64,000 bases of DNA from a bacterium (lineage in GTDB: Bacteria > 4484-113 > JAFGCY01): the NCBI GenBank assembly GCA_020849855.1, contig JADZFO010000015.1:1-64000 (forward strand). Direction: 5' to 3'. The notes under the pieces are model-generated. The model worked only from the letters and a program-made list of their open reading frames with translations, was not told the DNA's origin and made no database searches. The translations under genes and the position numbers were made by a program. Shown here in pieces: positions 42,355-51,563 of this stretch (positions are counted from its first letter, which is position 1; each line of letters starts with the position of its first letter).

Positions 42355-44685
42355 CTAGAACCCGACACTGCCCGAAACGATGTTGTCGATGTACATCGGC
42401 CGGGTGATGCCGCCGGGGAAGGTCAGGCTATCGTAGGCCAGCATGCCCAGATAGACACCGCCGACACCGGTTGCATTGGCGGTGAAGACGTTGAAGAAGC
42501 CGTTGGCCTGGGTGTTCTGGACATGGGCAGTGCCACCGTTTGTCAGCGCGGTGCCCGGTGCATTGCGGCCCACGGCGCCATTGATCGTCAGTGAATTGAT
42601 GGTGTACTCACCGTTCTGCGTGAAGTCAATGCAGTTCAGGTCGCCGGAAACGACCCCGGCAACAACAGAGATGAAGGGCTGATGCAAGGTGTTGAAGGTG
42701 CTGTCCTGCGGGAAAGCGCCGTTGCCTCCGTTTGAGGGCGGGCCAAGCACGACCATGCTGCCGCCGGCGTCAAGGTAGGTGCTCATCAGACCAAGCTCGG
42801 CTACTGAGATCCAGCCATAGGGCTCGGACTGACCGACAACGGCCTGTGCCGGCCAGATGACGGCATGCAGACCTGTGAGATCGCCGGACACCATTGATGC
42901 GGCGTCAATCTGAGCCACCTGGTAGCCCAGCAGCTCCAGGTCGTCGGTCGCCAGAGTGCCGATCGTCCCGCCGGGGTCGCCGGTGCTGTCATTGATCATG
43001 CCCACATGGGCGCGGTACACATCATAGGGCGGACCGCTGGCCGGCAGCTCCAGGGAGACCGGATCAACCTCTGTGGCCAGGTCGTCAGCGTCGATACGGA
43101 TATGCCATGAGCCATAGGGCAGGGCATTGCTGAAGGGCACCTCGGTGCCGCTGGTAGTGTCGATCGTGAAGGTATGGGACTGCGCCCCGGGGGTGACACC
43201 ATTATCAATCGCGATGATGGTTTCTGCATCCGTGACCTGGTTAATCAGCACGAAGGTGACCCGGTAGTTGGGTACACCGCCGCTGAGCACGTAGTTCAAC
43301 TCAAGCTGCTGGTCCGTCTGATACAGCGGCTTGCCACCCGGCGAGCCGTCATCGGTCAGGCTTAGCGGCGGGTTGCTGGTGGTGACGGTGACCGTGTCCT
43401 CTGCAGTGCCGCCGTCCTCATCAGTCAGGGTCAGGCGGCAGGTATGCACAAGGGTGGTGCTGGGGTCATAGGTGAAAGGCGCCTGGCCGGCATCCGGCAG
43501 GGTCAGGTCGATGTTGCCGTCGTCCTGGAAGTCATAGCCGTAGGTCAGGTTGGTGCCTTCGGGGTCAAAGGCCAGCAGCGGGCCGCCGGGGCTGTCCTCG
43601 ATGGGCTCAAACTTGACGGCCAGAGGCGCTACACCCGTATCCGGCAGCGCCCGCAGGAATGGCACCGGGGGAGCGTTCTCCAGCTCAACAAAGCCGATGT
43701 TGCTCAGGAAGCCGCCAGAGCTGACGCGCACTTCCTTGAGCTCATACTGGCGCAGGTTCAGGGGCTTGAAGACGATCTGCGTATTGCTCCAGGAGACATA
43801 GCGGTCCGCCGCGGTCACATCGAAGAGGGCAAACTTGACGAAGTGCAGGCTGTCCTGCGCATTGCCGAAGTTGTTGCCGGTCAGGGTGACTTCTTCCGTC
43901 GTATCCGCGGCCAGAGGGGTCAGGCTGGTGATGTAGGGCTGGCTGTTGGTGAAGACATCCGGGGTGCTGGCGGTCAGGCCGCCGATGGTGACGTCAATGT
44001 TGCCGCTGGTGGCCCCAAGGGGCACACGAACGCCGATGCGGGTCTCGGTCCAGGACATGATGGTGCCGGGGATCATCACGGGCTCGAAGCCCACGCCGTT
44101 GGTCCAGACCACACCGGGGAACTCCACAACATCCCCCGCGTCCTGCTGGCCGAAGTTGGAGCCCTGCAGGAAGACGGTGGTGCCAACGCCGACATTGGGG
44201 TTCTCGATGGAGGCGACGGTGAAGGGTGTGATATCCACCTGCAGCTCGCCGCTGAGCTGGCTTTCCTCCTCGGCGGAGTCGTCCATCCAGACCGCGCTGA
44301 GGCGGTAATACCAGGTTTCGCCGATGCTCACCGGGAAGATATGGTCGACCAGAACCGGCTGGGACCCCGGCGGCTGGGGGATCAGCTTGGAGCTGCTGAT
44401 TTCCACCTGCATGCTCGAATCTCCACGAGCAGTGTCAGGAATGGGGCTGTCGCTGATGTAAAGGTGGTAGCCGATGACGTTGTTGGACTGGGCCCAGAGC
44501 AGGCGGATACCGATGGGTGCGCCGGAGGTATTTCTGAGCACACTGCCTCTGGGCTGCGCTTCAGCCTGCTGCGGCCCGGGCTGGTCAATTGGCCCTGGCG
44601 AGCCGTCAGGAGCGCTGCCGGAACCGCCGCAGGCGGCTACAAGCAGCAGCAGGAGCAAAGCCAGGCACGTGCTGTGTCGAAGCAT
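42355..44685 (-). CDS. large surface lipoprotein with TIG and PKD domains
   Basis: A 776-residue lipoprotein with signal peptide and lipobox LLLLLVAACGG (Cys ~19). After a Ser/Gly/Pro-rich linker comes an Fn3-like region (~48-135, IRLLWAQSNNVIGYHLYISD), two IPT/TIG domains (~145-240 PNVGVGTTVFLQGSNFG and ~245-335 VTLTGNNFGNAQ), and a PKD-like domain (~355-440 LTYGYDFQDDGNIDLTLPDA). The C-terminal part (~540-690) includes TDDLELLGYQVAQIDAAS and AELGLMSTYLDAGGSMVVLG, which look like a flavodoxin/GATase-like fold. Probably displayed on the cell surface for adhesion or polymer binding; no catalytic residues can be named. GGGGAG lies just upstream of ATG 44685. Confidence 0.85.
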   Translation of the reverse strand: MLRHSTCLALLLLLLVAACGGSGSAPDGSPGPIDQPGPQQAEAQPRGSVLRNTSGAPIGIRLLWAQSNNVIGYHLYISDSPIPDTARGDSSMQVEISSSKLIPQPPGSQPVLVDHIFPVSIGETWYYRLSAVWMDDSAEEESQLSGELQVDITPFTVASIENPNVGVGTTVFLQGSNFGQQDAGDVVEFPGVVWTNGVGFEPVMIPGTIMSWTETRIGVRVPLGATSGNIDVTIGGLTASTPDVFTNSQPYITSLTPLAADTTEEVTLTGNNFGNAQDSLHFVKFALFDVTAADRYVSWSNTQIVFKPLNLRQYELKEVRVSSGGFLSNIGFVELENAPPVPFLRALPDTGVAPLAVKFEPIEDSPGGPLLAFDPEGTNLTYGYDFQDDGNIDLTLPDAGQAPFTYDPSTTLVHTCRLTLTDEDGGTAEDTVTVTTSNPPLSLTDDGSPGGKPLYQTDQQLELNYVLSGGVPNYRVTFVLINQVTDAETIIAIDNGVTPGAQSHTFTIDTTSGTEVPFSNALPYGSWHIRIDADDLATEVDPVSLELPASGPPYDVYRAHVGMINDSTGDPGGTIGTLATDDLELLGYQVAQIDAASMVSGDLTGLHAVIWPAQAVVGQSEPYGWISVAELGLMSTYLDAGGSMVVLGPPSNGGNGAFPQDSTFNTLHQPFISVVAGVVSGDLNCIDFTQNGEYTINSLTINGAVGRNAPGTALTNGGTAHVQNTQANGFFNVFTANATGVGGVYLGMLAYDSLTFPGGITRPMYIDNIVSGSVGF

Positions 44686-44860
44686 GAGTTCTCCCCTCAG
44701 CCAGGTTTATGGCCGCATCGCGGCCGGGCAGCCGTGGACTTCGGCTGGGGCTCCCACCACCTTGGAGCCGGCGACGCCGGGCAGGAACTACCGTTTATTA
44801 TACCTAAACAGGGGGCTTCCAAGCAGAATGCCTGTCCTTAGGAAGATCACTATGCATACG

Positions 44861-44889
44861 TTGACACTTATACCGGAACTTTGATATAT
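44861..44889 (+). promoter_or_regulatory. sigma70-type promoter of infC-rpmI-rplT
   Basis: A perfect -35 TTGACA (44861-44866), 17-nt spacer and -10 ATATAT (44884-44889; TATATT one base on). Transcription would start near 44896, giving a leader of about 28 nt before the IF-3 start at 44924. Confidence 0.75.
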
Positions 44890-44923
44890 TTCCCCGCTGT
44901 CATCATGGTCAAGGAGACAAGGA

Positions 44924-45550
44924 ATAGCTGAGCATCGTATAAACCGGCAGATTCGTGTACGCGAAGTGCTGCTGATTGACGCTGAGGGCAACAAGCGCGG
45001 TGTTGTGCCCACGGCGGACGCACTGCGTGAGGCAGAAGAGCTGGGTCTGGATCTTGTGGAGGTCGCTTCAACCGAGCAGCCCCCGGTTTGCAAGATCATG
45101 GACTACGGCAAAATGGCTTACCAGGCCAAGAAGAAGAAGACTCACGTCAAAAGTGCGACTGAGCTGAAGGAAATCTCCTTCTCCATGAAGATATCCGGGC
45201 ATGATATCGAAACTAAACTCAAGCAGGCCCGGCAGTTCGTTGAAAAGGGGCACAAGTTAAGGTTCAACCTGATCCTGCGCGGACGCGAGCGGGCATATGC
45301 CGATACGCAAGGCATGACCCAGCTGCGGCGTCTGATTGAGCTGATGCGCGACGTGGCCAGCGTGGAGCAGATGAGCGAGCACATGATGGGCAACCGTCTG
45401 TTCGCGATCCTCGCTCCCAACAAGGTCAAGCCGGTGAAGAAGGAAGGCGGTAACTCCGCACCTTCCGCCAGCGCGAAGCCGGCGGGCAGCCCTGAGGCTG
45501 CCACAGCCGCGGCTCCGCCGGCGACACCGCCGCAGCAGGCTCCGCAGTAG
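44924..45550 (+). CDS. infC: translation initiation factor IF-3 (AUA start)
   Basis: IF-3 binds the 30S subunit and checks start codons. The protein opens IAEHRINRQIRVREVLLIDA (IF-3 N domain), continues EQPPVCKIMDYGKMAYQAKK (~48, domain signature) and has the C domain KSATELKEISFSMKISGHD ... RGRERAYADTQG, then an Ala/Pro-rich tail. To keep the conserved N-terminus, translation must begin at ATA 44924: AAGGAG (44911-44916) lies 7 nt upstream, the frame is closed by TGA further back, and the first standard start (GTG 44966) would delete 14 conserved residues. Rare AUU starts allow IF-3 to limit its own synthesis in E. coli; AUA could do the same here. Confidence 0.93.
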   Translation: MAEHRINRQIRVREVLLIDAEGNKRGVVPTADALREAEELGLDLVEVASTEQPPVCKIMDYGKMAYQAKKKKTHVKSATELKEISFSMKISGHDIETKLKQARQFVEKGHKLRFNLILRGRERAYADTQGMTQLRRLIELMRDVASVEQMSEHMMGNRLFAILAPNKVKPVKKEGGNSAPSASAKPAGSPEAATAAAPPATPPQQAPQ

Positions 45551-45590
45551 GACGAACCTTCCACCCTATCGCGGCTGCAAAGGAAAGATA

Positions 45591-45797
45591 ATGCCGAAGA
45601 TGAAAACCCATAAGGCCACCGCCAAGCGCATCCGCTTCACTGGAAGCGGCAAGATGGTGCGCAAGCAGGCTGGTGTGTCCCACAACCTGGCCAAGATGCG
45701 CGGGGGCCGCAAGCGGCGCCTGAGCAAGCTGGTCGTGGTCGCGCAGGTGGACGTGAAGCGTATTGGCCGTCTGCTGAACAACGGAGGTGGCGAGTAA
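45591..45797 (+). CDS. rpmI: 50S ribosomal protein L35
   Basis: A 68-residue basic protein beginning MPKMKTHKATAKRIRFTGSG, the standard bL35 N-terminus, with [23 protein letters not shown] lies upstream of ATG 45591. It sits between infC and rplT in the usual order and its stop codon abuts the rplT ATG. Confidence 0.98.
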   Translation: MPKMKTHKATAKRIRFTGSGKMVRKQAGVSHNLAKMRGGRKRRLSKLVVVAQVDVKRIGRLLNNGGGE

Positions 45798-46142
45798 ATG
45801 ACACGCGTTAAGAGCAATGTTGCCAGCCGTGCCAAGCGCCGCCGCGTACTGAAGCTGGCGCAGGGCTTCAAGGGCCCGCGTCGCCGTCTGTGGCGCGCCG
45901 CCAAGGAAGCAGTGCGTCACAGCCTGCAGTATGCCTACATGCACCGCCGCACGCGCAAGCGTGACTTCCGCCGCCTGTGGATCGCCCGCGTCAACGCCGC
46001 GGCCCGCAGCCTGGGCCTGAACTACAGCCGTCTGATGGCGGCCCTGCGCAAGGCCAATGTGGAGCTGAACCGCAAGGTCCTGGCCGAGATCGCTGTCCAT
46101 GACCCCGGCGCCTTTGCCGCCCTGGTCAACAGCGCGCGTTAA
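45798..46142 (+). CDS. rplT: 50S ribosomal protein L20
   Basis: A 114-residue bL20 protein: TRVKSNVASRAKRRRVLKLA, GFKGPRRRLWRAAKEAVRH and DFRRLWIARVNAAARSLGLN. L20 is needed early in 50S assembly and in some bacteria represses this operon. Its ATG directly follows the rpmI stop codon (TAAATG), with GGAGG inside the end of rpmI. A terminator follows. Confidence 0.98.
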   Translation: MTRVKSNVASRAKRRRVLKLAQGFKGPRRRLWRAAKEAVRHSLQYAYMHRRTRKRDFRRLWIARVNAAARSLGLNYSRLMAALRKANVELNRKVLAEIAVHDPGAFAALVNSAR

Positions 46143-46165
46143 GCCCTGACAAACAAGAGTTAACG

Positions 46166-46195
46166 AAAGCCCCCGCGAGAGCGGGGGCTTTTTTT
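46166..46195 (+). terminator. rho-independent terminator of the infC operon
   Basis: AAAGCCCCCGC-GAGA-GCGGGGGCTTT followed by further T residues, 24 nt after the rplT stop codon. Confidence 0.95.
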
Positions 46196-46264
46196 CATCT
46201 GTGTCTCTTGATACCGGCTCAAGGCCCTGTCTGAGAGCCCGGCCAGGCCATAACTGAGCTGCGG

Positions 46265-49228
46265 CTAGCGTCCGCCGCGGCTGGGGCCGCTGGGCCGACT
46301 GGGAGTTTCAGGCCGCTCCGGGGCTGGGCGAATCGTCTCAGGTTTTGGCGGCTTTGGAGTCTGGCTGCTGGTCTGAGCAACTGGCGGCAGTTCGGTGATG
46401 CCGCCTTCCTCATCTGCCAGCACCCGCATGCCGGGACTGACCGCCAGTGACTTGCTGAGCTCCTTGCCGCTCGGGAAGCGCACCTTGATGCCCACCAGAC
46501 CGCCGTATGTGCCGAGGCCGAAATGCTGGGTCAGGTCGTTGCCACAGCCCAGGCCGCTGGAGGACTGCACCTCCCGGGTACAGCTCACCGGCCCACAGGT
46601 CACGGTGATGCGAGCGCCAATCCCTGAGCGGTTGCTGCCGCCCTCAGTGCCGCTGCCCTGGCATACCACGCTGACCCAGCCCAGGGGCTTGCTGTCATTG
46701 CGCAGCAGGCGCACGCCGTTGGCGGCGCAGGCCAGCAGGTCCACATCACCGTCCAGGTCGAAGTCCGCGCAGGCGCTGCCGAAGGTGTTGTAAGCGCGGG
46801 CGGCAGAGAGGTAGCTTACATCGCTGAAGCTGCCGTTACCGCCGTTCAGGAAGAGGGCCGAGCGGCGGCCTTCGCCTGCGCAGGAAAAGAAGATATCCAG
46901 ATTGCCGTCGTTGTTGAAGTCAGCGCAGAGCGCACTGCTGTAGTTCACATCAGCCTTGATCCCAAGTTCCCTGGCGCGTTCCCGCGCTGGGCTGCCGGGG
47001 TTTGAGAGCAGGAAGAGCTGGGGCGGGAAGAACTGGCCCTGCTCGCCGGGCAGGCCGCGTTTGGGGCTGACCAGATCGAGGATGCCGTCGTTGTTCAGGT
47101 CACCCCAGGCAGAGCCCCAGGTATCGCCGGCGATGCTGCGGGCATAGACCGCGCTGCTGTCCGGGCTGCCTGCCAGCAGCAGGGGCTCGGCCAGACCGGA
47201 GATGCCGGCGCCGCGCGCGCTCTCAATAAACTGCCCATCCGGCCCGCCCAGCCACAGGGCGTTCTCAGCCCCGAAGCGTCCGGCCGAAAAGAGGTCGGCA
47301 TAACCGTCACCGTTTGCGTCAACGGAGCTGAGCGAAGAGGATGCAGCCGCGCCTTCGCGGCGGGTCAGGCCGGCCTGGGCTGCATTGACCTGCACAAAGG
47401 TCTCGCGGCCACTGTTGCGGTACAGGCGCTGCTCTGCGGCGGAGCGCGGACCGCGCAGCCCCTGACCGATGCGCTGGCCGAAGCCCGCCACCGCCAGGTC
47501 CAGCCAGCCGTCACTGTCAAAGTCCAGCCAGCAGGCAGCGTCCGTCTGGGCCTCATCTGCCGGCGCGCCACTGGCCGGGGTGACGTCCACAAAGCGCCGG
47601 CCGCCTTCATTGCGCCACAGGATGTCCGCCCCCGGGCCATTGCCGAAGGCGTAGAAGTCCTGGTCGCCGTCGTTGTCGAAGTCCGCGACCGCAGCGCCGA
47701 CAGATTTGGCGCGCGACTCTTCTTCCCCCAGGCCGCCGCTGAAGCGGCTGCGGCCACTGCTGCCCTGGCCAAGACCCCATTCGCGGCCGGCATCGGTGAA
47801 ACCCTTGCGGGCGTCGTTGATGAAGAGGCGCGAGCCATCCAGCAACAGGTCGGGGTCCTGGTCGCCGTCGGCGTCGATCCAGCTGGCCCGCAGCGCGCCG
47901 ACGCCCTTGAGGCCAGCCGGCTCGGTGATATCGCTGAAGGAGGGCAGGAGGCTGGCGTTGACCGGCAGGAAGCGGGCCAGCTCGTTCTGCTTCTCTTTGT
48001 CTGAGAGGTACTGGCTGACCCTGCGCAGAGCCGGCTCAGCCTGGAGGCCGTAGCGGCCCTGCGGATCCGGCTCCACCAGCGCGCCGGTGAAGTAGCGGTA
48101 GGCGGCGGGCCAGTCACCCAGGCTCTCCTTGGCCTGGCCGGCGACAAGGTAGAAGGCGGCCAGGGACTGTTCCTCGCCAGCCCTGAAGGGCCGCAAGGCA
48201 ATGACCGGCTCCGCCTGGGCCAGGGCTGCCTTGCGCTGGCCACGCGAAAGCTCGTAACGCGCCAGGTTGAAGCGGCTGCCGAGATACTCGATGAACTGCT
48301 CGCGCCGGTCAGGTGCGACCCAGTCCCGGCGCCGGATGCCGGCCAGCTCCATCGTGCTGGAGTTGACCCGGGCCAGGTCGGAGTCCGTAGTGACCCCCAG
48401 TGCCTTGGCGTAGAACTCGACACTGCGCTTCGCGGCTTCATAGCCCGCGGCACCTTCAATACCCATTTCAAGGTAGTAGCGGCTCACCGTCCCCTGGGCC
48501 AGAGCGCTGTCCGGGCGCGCCGCCAGGTAGGCCGTGCCGGCCGCTTTCAGCTCTGCCGCGTCGCCAAGGCGTACCGCGCTGTAGAGCCACAGGCGGTAGG
48601 CCATGTGCTCCCAGTAGCAGCCGGGGAAGTCGGCCAGGGCCTGCTTTGCCGCAGCAAGTCGCTGCCGGTCGTCACGCATGGCAGCGGCGGCATTCAGACG
48701 CAGCTTGGCGGCGCGCAGAGTGACTTCGCTGTGCGGGAACTTGCTGCGCAGCTCCTGGCCGGGCTTGAGCTCACCGCTCTGGACCTCCGCCAGGATGGCC
48801 TCCAGCTCGAGGCCCAGCTGCCGTGGACTGCCCACAGTGGGCGTATTGAGGAGCTGTGTGATATGTGCAGCGGCGTCGCGGTCCCAGCCGCTGATGTCGG
48901 CCTGTGAAGCGCAGAGCCACTCGCGGCGCCGGGCCTCACGATACAGGTCGGTCTGGCGCTCGCTCAGCGCCGCCGCCAGACGGCCGTAGTAGTCCGCGGC
49001 AAGAGCGAAGTCTGAGCTTTCCTCGGCCGCGCGGGCAGCATCCGCCAGGGTGGCGGCTTCCTGCGGGCCATTGCCGAGCTGGCTCAGCGCCTCGGCCACC
49101 GCGTCAAAATCGCCGCCCTGCCAAAGCGGGGCGAGACGTCCTTCTGCCACGGCGCCGGTGGATAGCGCCAGCGTCAGGATGAGGCAGGCAGCGCTCAGGC
49201 ACACACTTCTAAGTGATTTTAAAGTCAT
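46265..49228 (-). CDS. secreted FG-GAP/ASPIC-UnbV protein with N-terminal TPR-like region
   Basis: A 987-residue exported protein. Signal peptide ~1-28 (ending STGAVAEG). Residues ~30-440 are helical with TPR-like pairs (YFTGALVEPDPQGRYGLQAE region). Then seven FG-GAP/VCBS-type Asp-rich loops occur (DADGDQDPDLLLDG, DFDNDGDQDFYAFG, DFDSDGWLDLAVAG, DANGDGYADLFSAG, DLNNDGILDLVSP, DFNNDGNLDIFFSC, DFDLDGDVDLLACA), fitting a seven-bladed calcium-binding propeller. An ASPIC/UnbV domain follows (~870-935: RSGIGARITVTCGP, FGLGTYGGLVGIKVRFPSG), then a Pro-rich tail. Likely an extracellular binding or surface protein; ligand unknown. Confidence 0.88.
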   Translation of the reverse strand: MTLKSLRSVCLSAACLILTLALSTGAVAEGRLAPLWQGGDFDAVAEALSQLGNGPQEAATLADAARAAEESSDFALAADYYGRLAAALSERQTDLYREARRREWLCASQADISGWDRDAAAHITQLLNTPTVGSPRQLGLELEAILAEVQSGELKPGQELRSKFPHSEVTLRAAKLRLNAAAAMRDDRQRLAAAKQALADFPGCYWEHMAYRLWLYSAVRLGDAAELKAAGTAYLAARPDSALAQGTVSRYYLEMGIEGAAGYEAAKRSVEFYAKALGVTTDSDLARVNSSTMELAGIRRRDWVAPDRREQFIEYLGSRFNLARYELSRGQRKAALAQAEPVIALRPFRAGEEQSLAAFYLVAGQAKESLGDWPAAYRYFTGALVEPDPQGRYGLQAEPALRRVSQYLSDKEKQNELARFLPVNASLLPSFSDITEPAGLKGVGALRASWIDADGDQDPDLLLDGSRLFINDARKGFTDAGREWGLGQGSSGRSRFSGGLGEEESRAKSVGAAVADFDNDGDQDFYAFGNGPGADILWRNEGGRRFVDVTPASGAPADEAQTDAACWLDFDSDGWLDLAVAGFGQRIGQGLRGPRSAAEQRLYRNSGRETFVQVNAAQAGLTRREGAAASSSLSSVDANGDGYADLFSAGRFGAENALWLGGPDGQFIESARGAGISGLAEPLLLAGSPDSSAVYARSIAGDTWGSAWGDLNNDGILDLVSPKRGLPGEQGQFFPPQLFLLSNPGSPARERARELGIKADVNYSSALCADFNNDGNLDIFFSCAGEGRRSALFLNGGNGSFSDVSYLSAARAYNTFGSACADFDLDGDVDLLACAANGVRLLRNDSKPLGWVSVVCQGSGTEGGSNRSGIGARITVTCGPVSCTREVQSSSGLGCGNDLTQHFGLGTYGGLVGIKVRFPSGKELSKSLAVSPGMRVLADEEGGITELPPVAQTSSQTPKPPKPETIRPAPERPETPSRPSGPSRGGR

Positions 49229-49320
49229 TGAAACTGGTTTCCCGCCCCTTGGTATGAGCCGCGCGACAAGCGGCCGGCGAGGGAGGGAGACGTGGATATT
49301 CTAGCCCAGACGGTCCGGCC

Positions 49321-51432
49321 CTAGTCCATGGGGGACTGGCTGCGAATCTCGGATATGCGCTTTTGCGCGCCGACCATGTGGAAGTGCATGGGTGCGGGCG
49401 GCTCCTGCGGATAGCGCAGGCGGTGGTGGCGCTGGGCGATGAGGATGCGGTGGAAGGCGGACTTGACCTTCTCGAGGTCACCGACGGTCAGTGCGCTGTC
49501 CAGCAGTTGGCCTTCCTGCAGCTTCTCTTCGACTATCTCGTCAAGCAGCCACTTGAGTTCCATCTCGTCGAAATCTCCGCGTGCGCGGGTGACCGCCTCG
49601 GTGACATCGGCCAGCATCAGCACCGCGGTTTCACGGCTCTGCGGGATGGGGCCCTCATAGCGGAAATTCGCTGCCTCGGGCTCGGGATTGTTCTCCGGGT
49701 CCGCTTCATGGCGGCGCTGGGCCTGCACAAAGAAGTACTTGATCTGGTAGCTGCCGTGGTGCTCGGCGATGAAGCGGTAGAGGTCCTTGGGCAGGCTGTT
49801 CTCGCGGGCCAGCTGCAGACCATCGGGCACGTGTTCCTTAATGATTCGGGCGCTGGCCTCAGAGGGCAGCCCCAGATGCGGGTTCTGCGTTAAATCGTGG
49901 ATGTTCTCGGCAAAGAAACCCGGCCGCTTGAGCTTGCCTATATCGTGGTACAGCGCGCCAACCCGGGTCAGCATGCTGGCGGCGCCGATCTCCTTGCAGG
50001 CCTCTTCCGCCAGGTCGGCCACCATCATGCTGTGAGCATAGGTGCCCGGCGCCTCGCGCTTGAGGCGCTTGAGCAAGGCGTTTTCCTGGTTCGCCAGGTC
50101 AATCAGCTTGCCGGGCGTGCACTGGCTGGAGAAGCTCTCGATCATCGGCAGCAGGCCAAGCGCGGTGACCGAGGCGCCAAAGCCGGAGGCAAAGGCGATC
50201 ACCAGGATCTGCCAGTGCTGCGGCTGCGCGGCCGAGAGGGTCACCGTGGCGGCGAGCATGGCATAGAAACAGCCGCTGAGCAGCGCGAAAGTCACCTGCG
50301 CGCGCTTGCGGCAGCCGGGGCTGAGGATCAGGGTGGGCAAGGCGGCGCCGGAGAGGGTGTAAAGCGTCAGCTCCGGCCCCATCTTGAGCGCGACCGTCAG
50401 GACAGCCGCGAGGCCCATTGAAAGGTAGATGGCGAAGCGGGTGTCGTAAACCAGGACGACGATTGAGGCCAGCGCGGCCACGGCGAATGCCACGCTGTAG
50501 TAGGCGTAGTCAAGCTGCATGCGGCCCAGCAGGATGCCGGCGGCGAGGAAGCCGATGAAGAGCATGCCAAGCTGCATGATCACGCCAGTGCGCAGCAGGC
50601 GGCGGTCGGCGAAGCGGCGCAGGTACTGGTACCAGACCAGGATGCAGCCCAGCAGCAGCAGGCCGATGGCGCCAAAGCGCTGGTAGTCCTGCTCCAGAAT
50701 GTGCGGGCTGACCTGCGCCAGGCGGTCCTTCACACTGCGGCTGATAATGCCGCCGGAGGGTACAAGCACGCTGCCGGCGGGCAGGGTGACACGGGCGAAC
50801 TGCTCAAATTCCGTTTGAGGGCTGGCTGTGCTGCGCAGGTTGGGCAGCAGGAAGAAGACGTACCAGCCCTCGGGGCTTTCCAGCTCGCGGTTCGCTCCGG
50901 CCGTTTGCAGCTCGCGGATCAGCGCCGGGGCGACTGCTTCGCTCATGCGCTGGCGCAGACGGCGCTCGGCGGCGGCGAAGACGTCACGGATGTCTTCCGG
51001 CTTGTAGTTCAGCAGGTTGATCACATAAGAGGCATCGAGCTTGTAGCCGCCGGCCAGATTCTGCACCTTGGCACTGGCCTGGGAGCTTTCAGGGTTCAGT
51101 CGGCCCAGTTCCTTCTGCAGGGCCAGCAGCTCAGTCCTGAAGGCCTCCAGACGCGCGCTGGACTTCTCAGTCACCGCGGGGTCAATGACGACGAACTCCT
51201 GGCCCTCGGCGGACTGGCCGGAAAGCTCCGCCAGCTTTTCGCTGTCGATGTAGCTGATCTCTATGGGGGTGATGACTGTGTAGGGGGCGATCAGACCTTC
51301 GCGGAAGACCATGGGGTGCAGGACAAGGTGGATGTAGACCAGCAGAGCCGCGGCGACGAAAAAGACCAGGAGCGCGACAACGCCGCGCCACCCGGCCTGG
51401 GGCGCCGCGCTCAACTCCTTCATCCAACCCAT
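49321..51432 (-). CDS. 7TM-HD phosphodiesterase, PgpH/YqfF type
   Basis: About 703 residues: one N-terminal membrane segment (~18-38), a ~250-residue extracytoplasmic 7TMR-HDED domain, seven membrane segments (~270-470), and a cytoplasmic HD domain. Metal motifs: GTYAHSMMVADLAEEA (~475), LYHDIGKLKRPGFF (HD, ~505), EHVPDG, EHHGSYQIKYFF (~560) and LMLADVTEAVTRARGD (~605). Characterised members (Listeria PgpH) hydrolyse c-di-AMP; the same activity is likely. ATG 51432 is favoured by AGAGAGA upstream; GTG 51459 is also in frame. It lies just downstream of phoH, the usual arrangement, but the expected ybeY is absent from this spot. Confidence 0.92.
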   Translation of the reverse strand: MGWMKELSAAPQAGWRGVVALLVFFVAAALLVYIHLVLHPMVFREGLIAPYTVITPIEISYIDSEKLAELSGQSAEGQEFVVIDPAVTEKSSARLEAFRTELLALQKELGRLNPESSQASAKVQNLAGGYKLDASYVINLLNYKPEDIRDVFAAAERRLRQRMSEAVAPALIRELQTAGANRELESPEGWYVFFLLPNLRSTASPQTEFEQFARVTLPAGSVLVPSGGIISRSVKDRLAQVSPHILEQDYQRFGAIGLLLLGCILVWYQYLRRFADRRLLRTGVIMQLGMLFIGFLAAGILLGRMQLDYAYYSVAFAVAALASIVVLVYDTRFAIYLSMGLAAVLTVALKMGPELTLYTLSGAALPTLILSPGCRKRAQVTFALLSGCFYAMLAATVTLSAAQPQHWQILVIAFASGFGASVTALGLLPMIESFSSQCTPGKLIDLANQENALLKRLKREAPGTYAHSMMVADLAEEACKEIGAASMLTRVGALYHDIGKLKRPGFFAENIHDLTQNPHLGLPSEASARIIKEHVPDGLQLARENSLPKDLYRFIAEHHGSYQIKYFFVQAQRRHEADPENNPEPEAANFRYEGPIPQSRETAVLMLADVTEAVTRARGDFDEMELKWLLDEIVEEKLQEGQLLDSALTVGDLEKVKSAFHRILIAQRHHRLRYPQEPPAPMHFHMVGAQKRISEIRSQSPMD

Positions 51433-51563
51433 TGATCTCTCTGCAGACACTTCTCTCACCGCCGCTGCCGGCGATTACGCCAATAGAATACCCATCGGCG
51501 CTGGAATTAACCCCTTCTGCACCTTCATTCTACAGCAGCTGCCGCTTCGGGGCCGGAGCGGAT

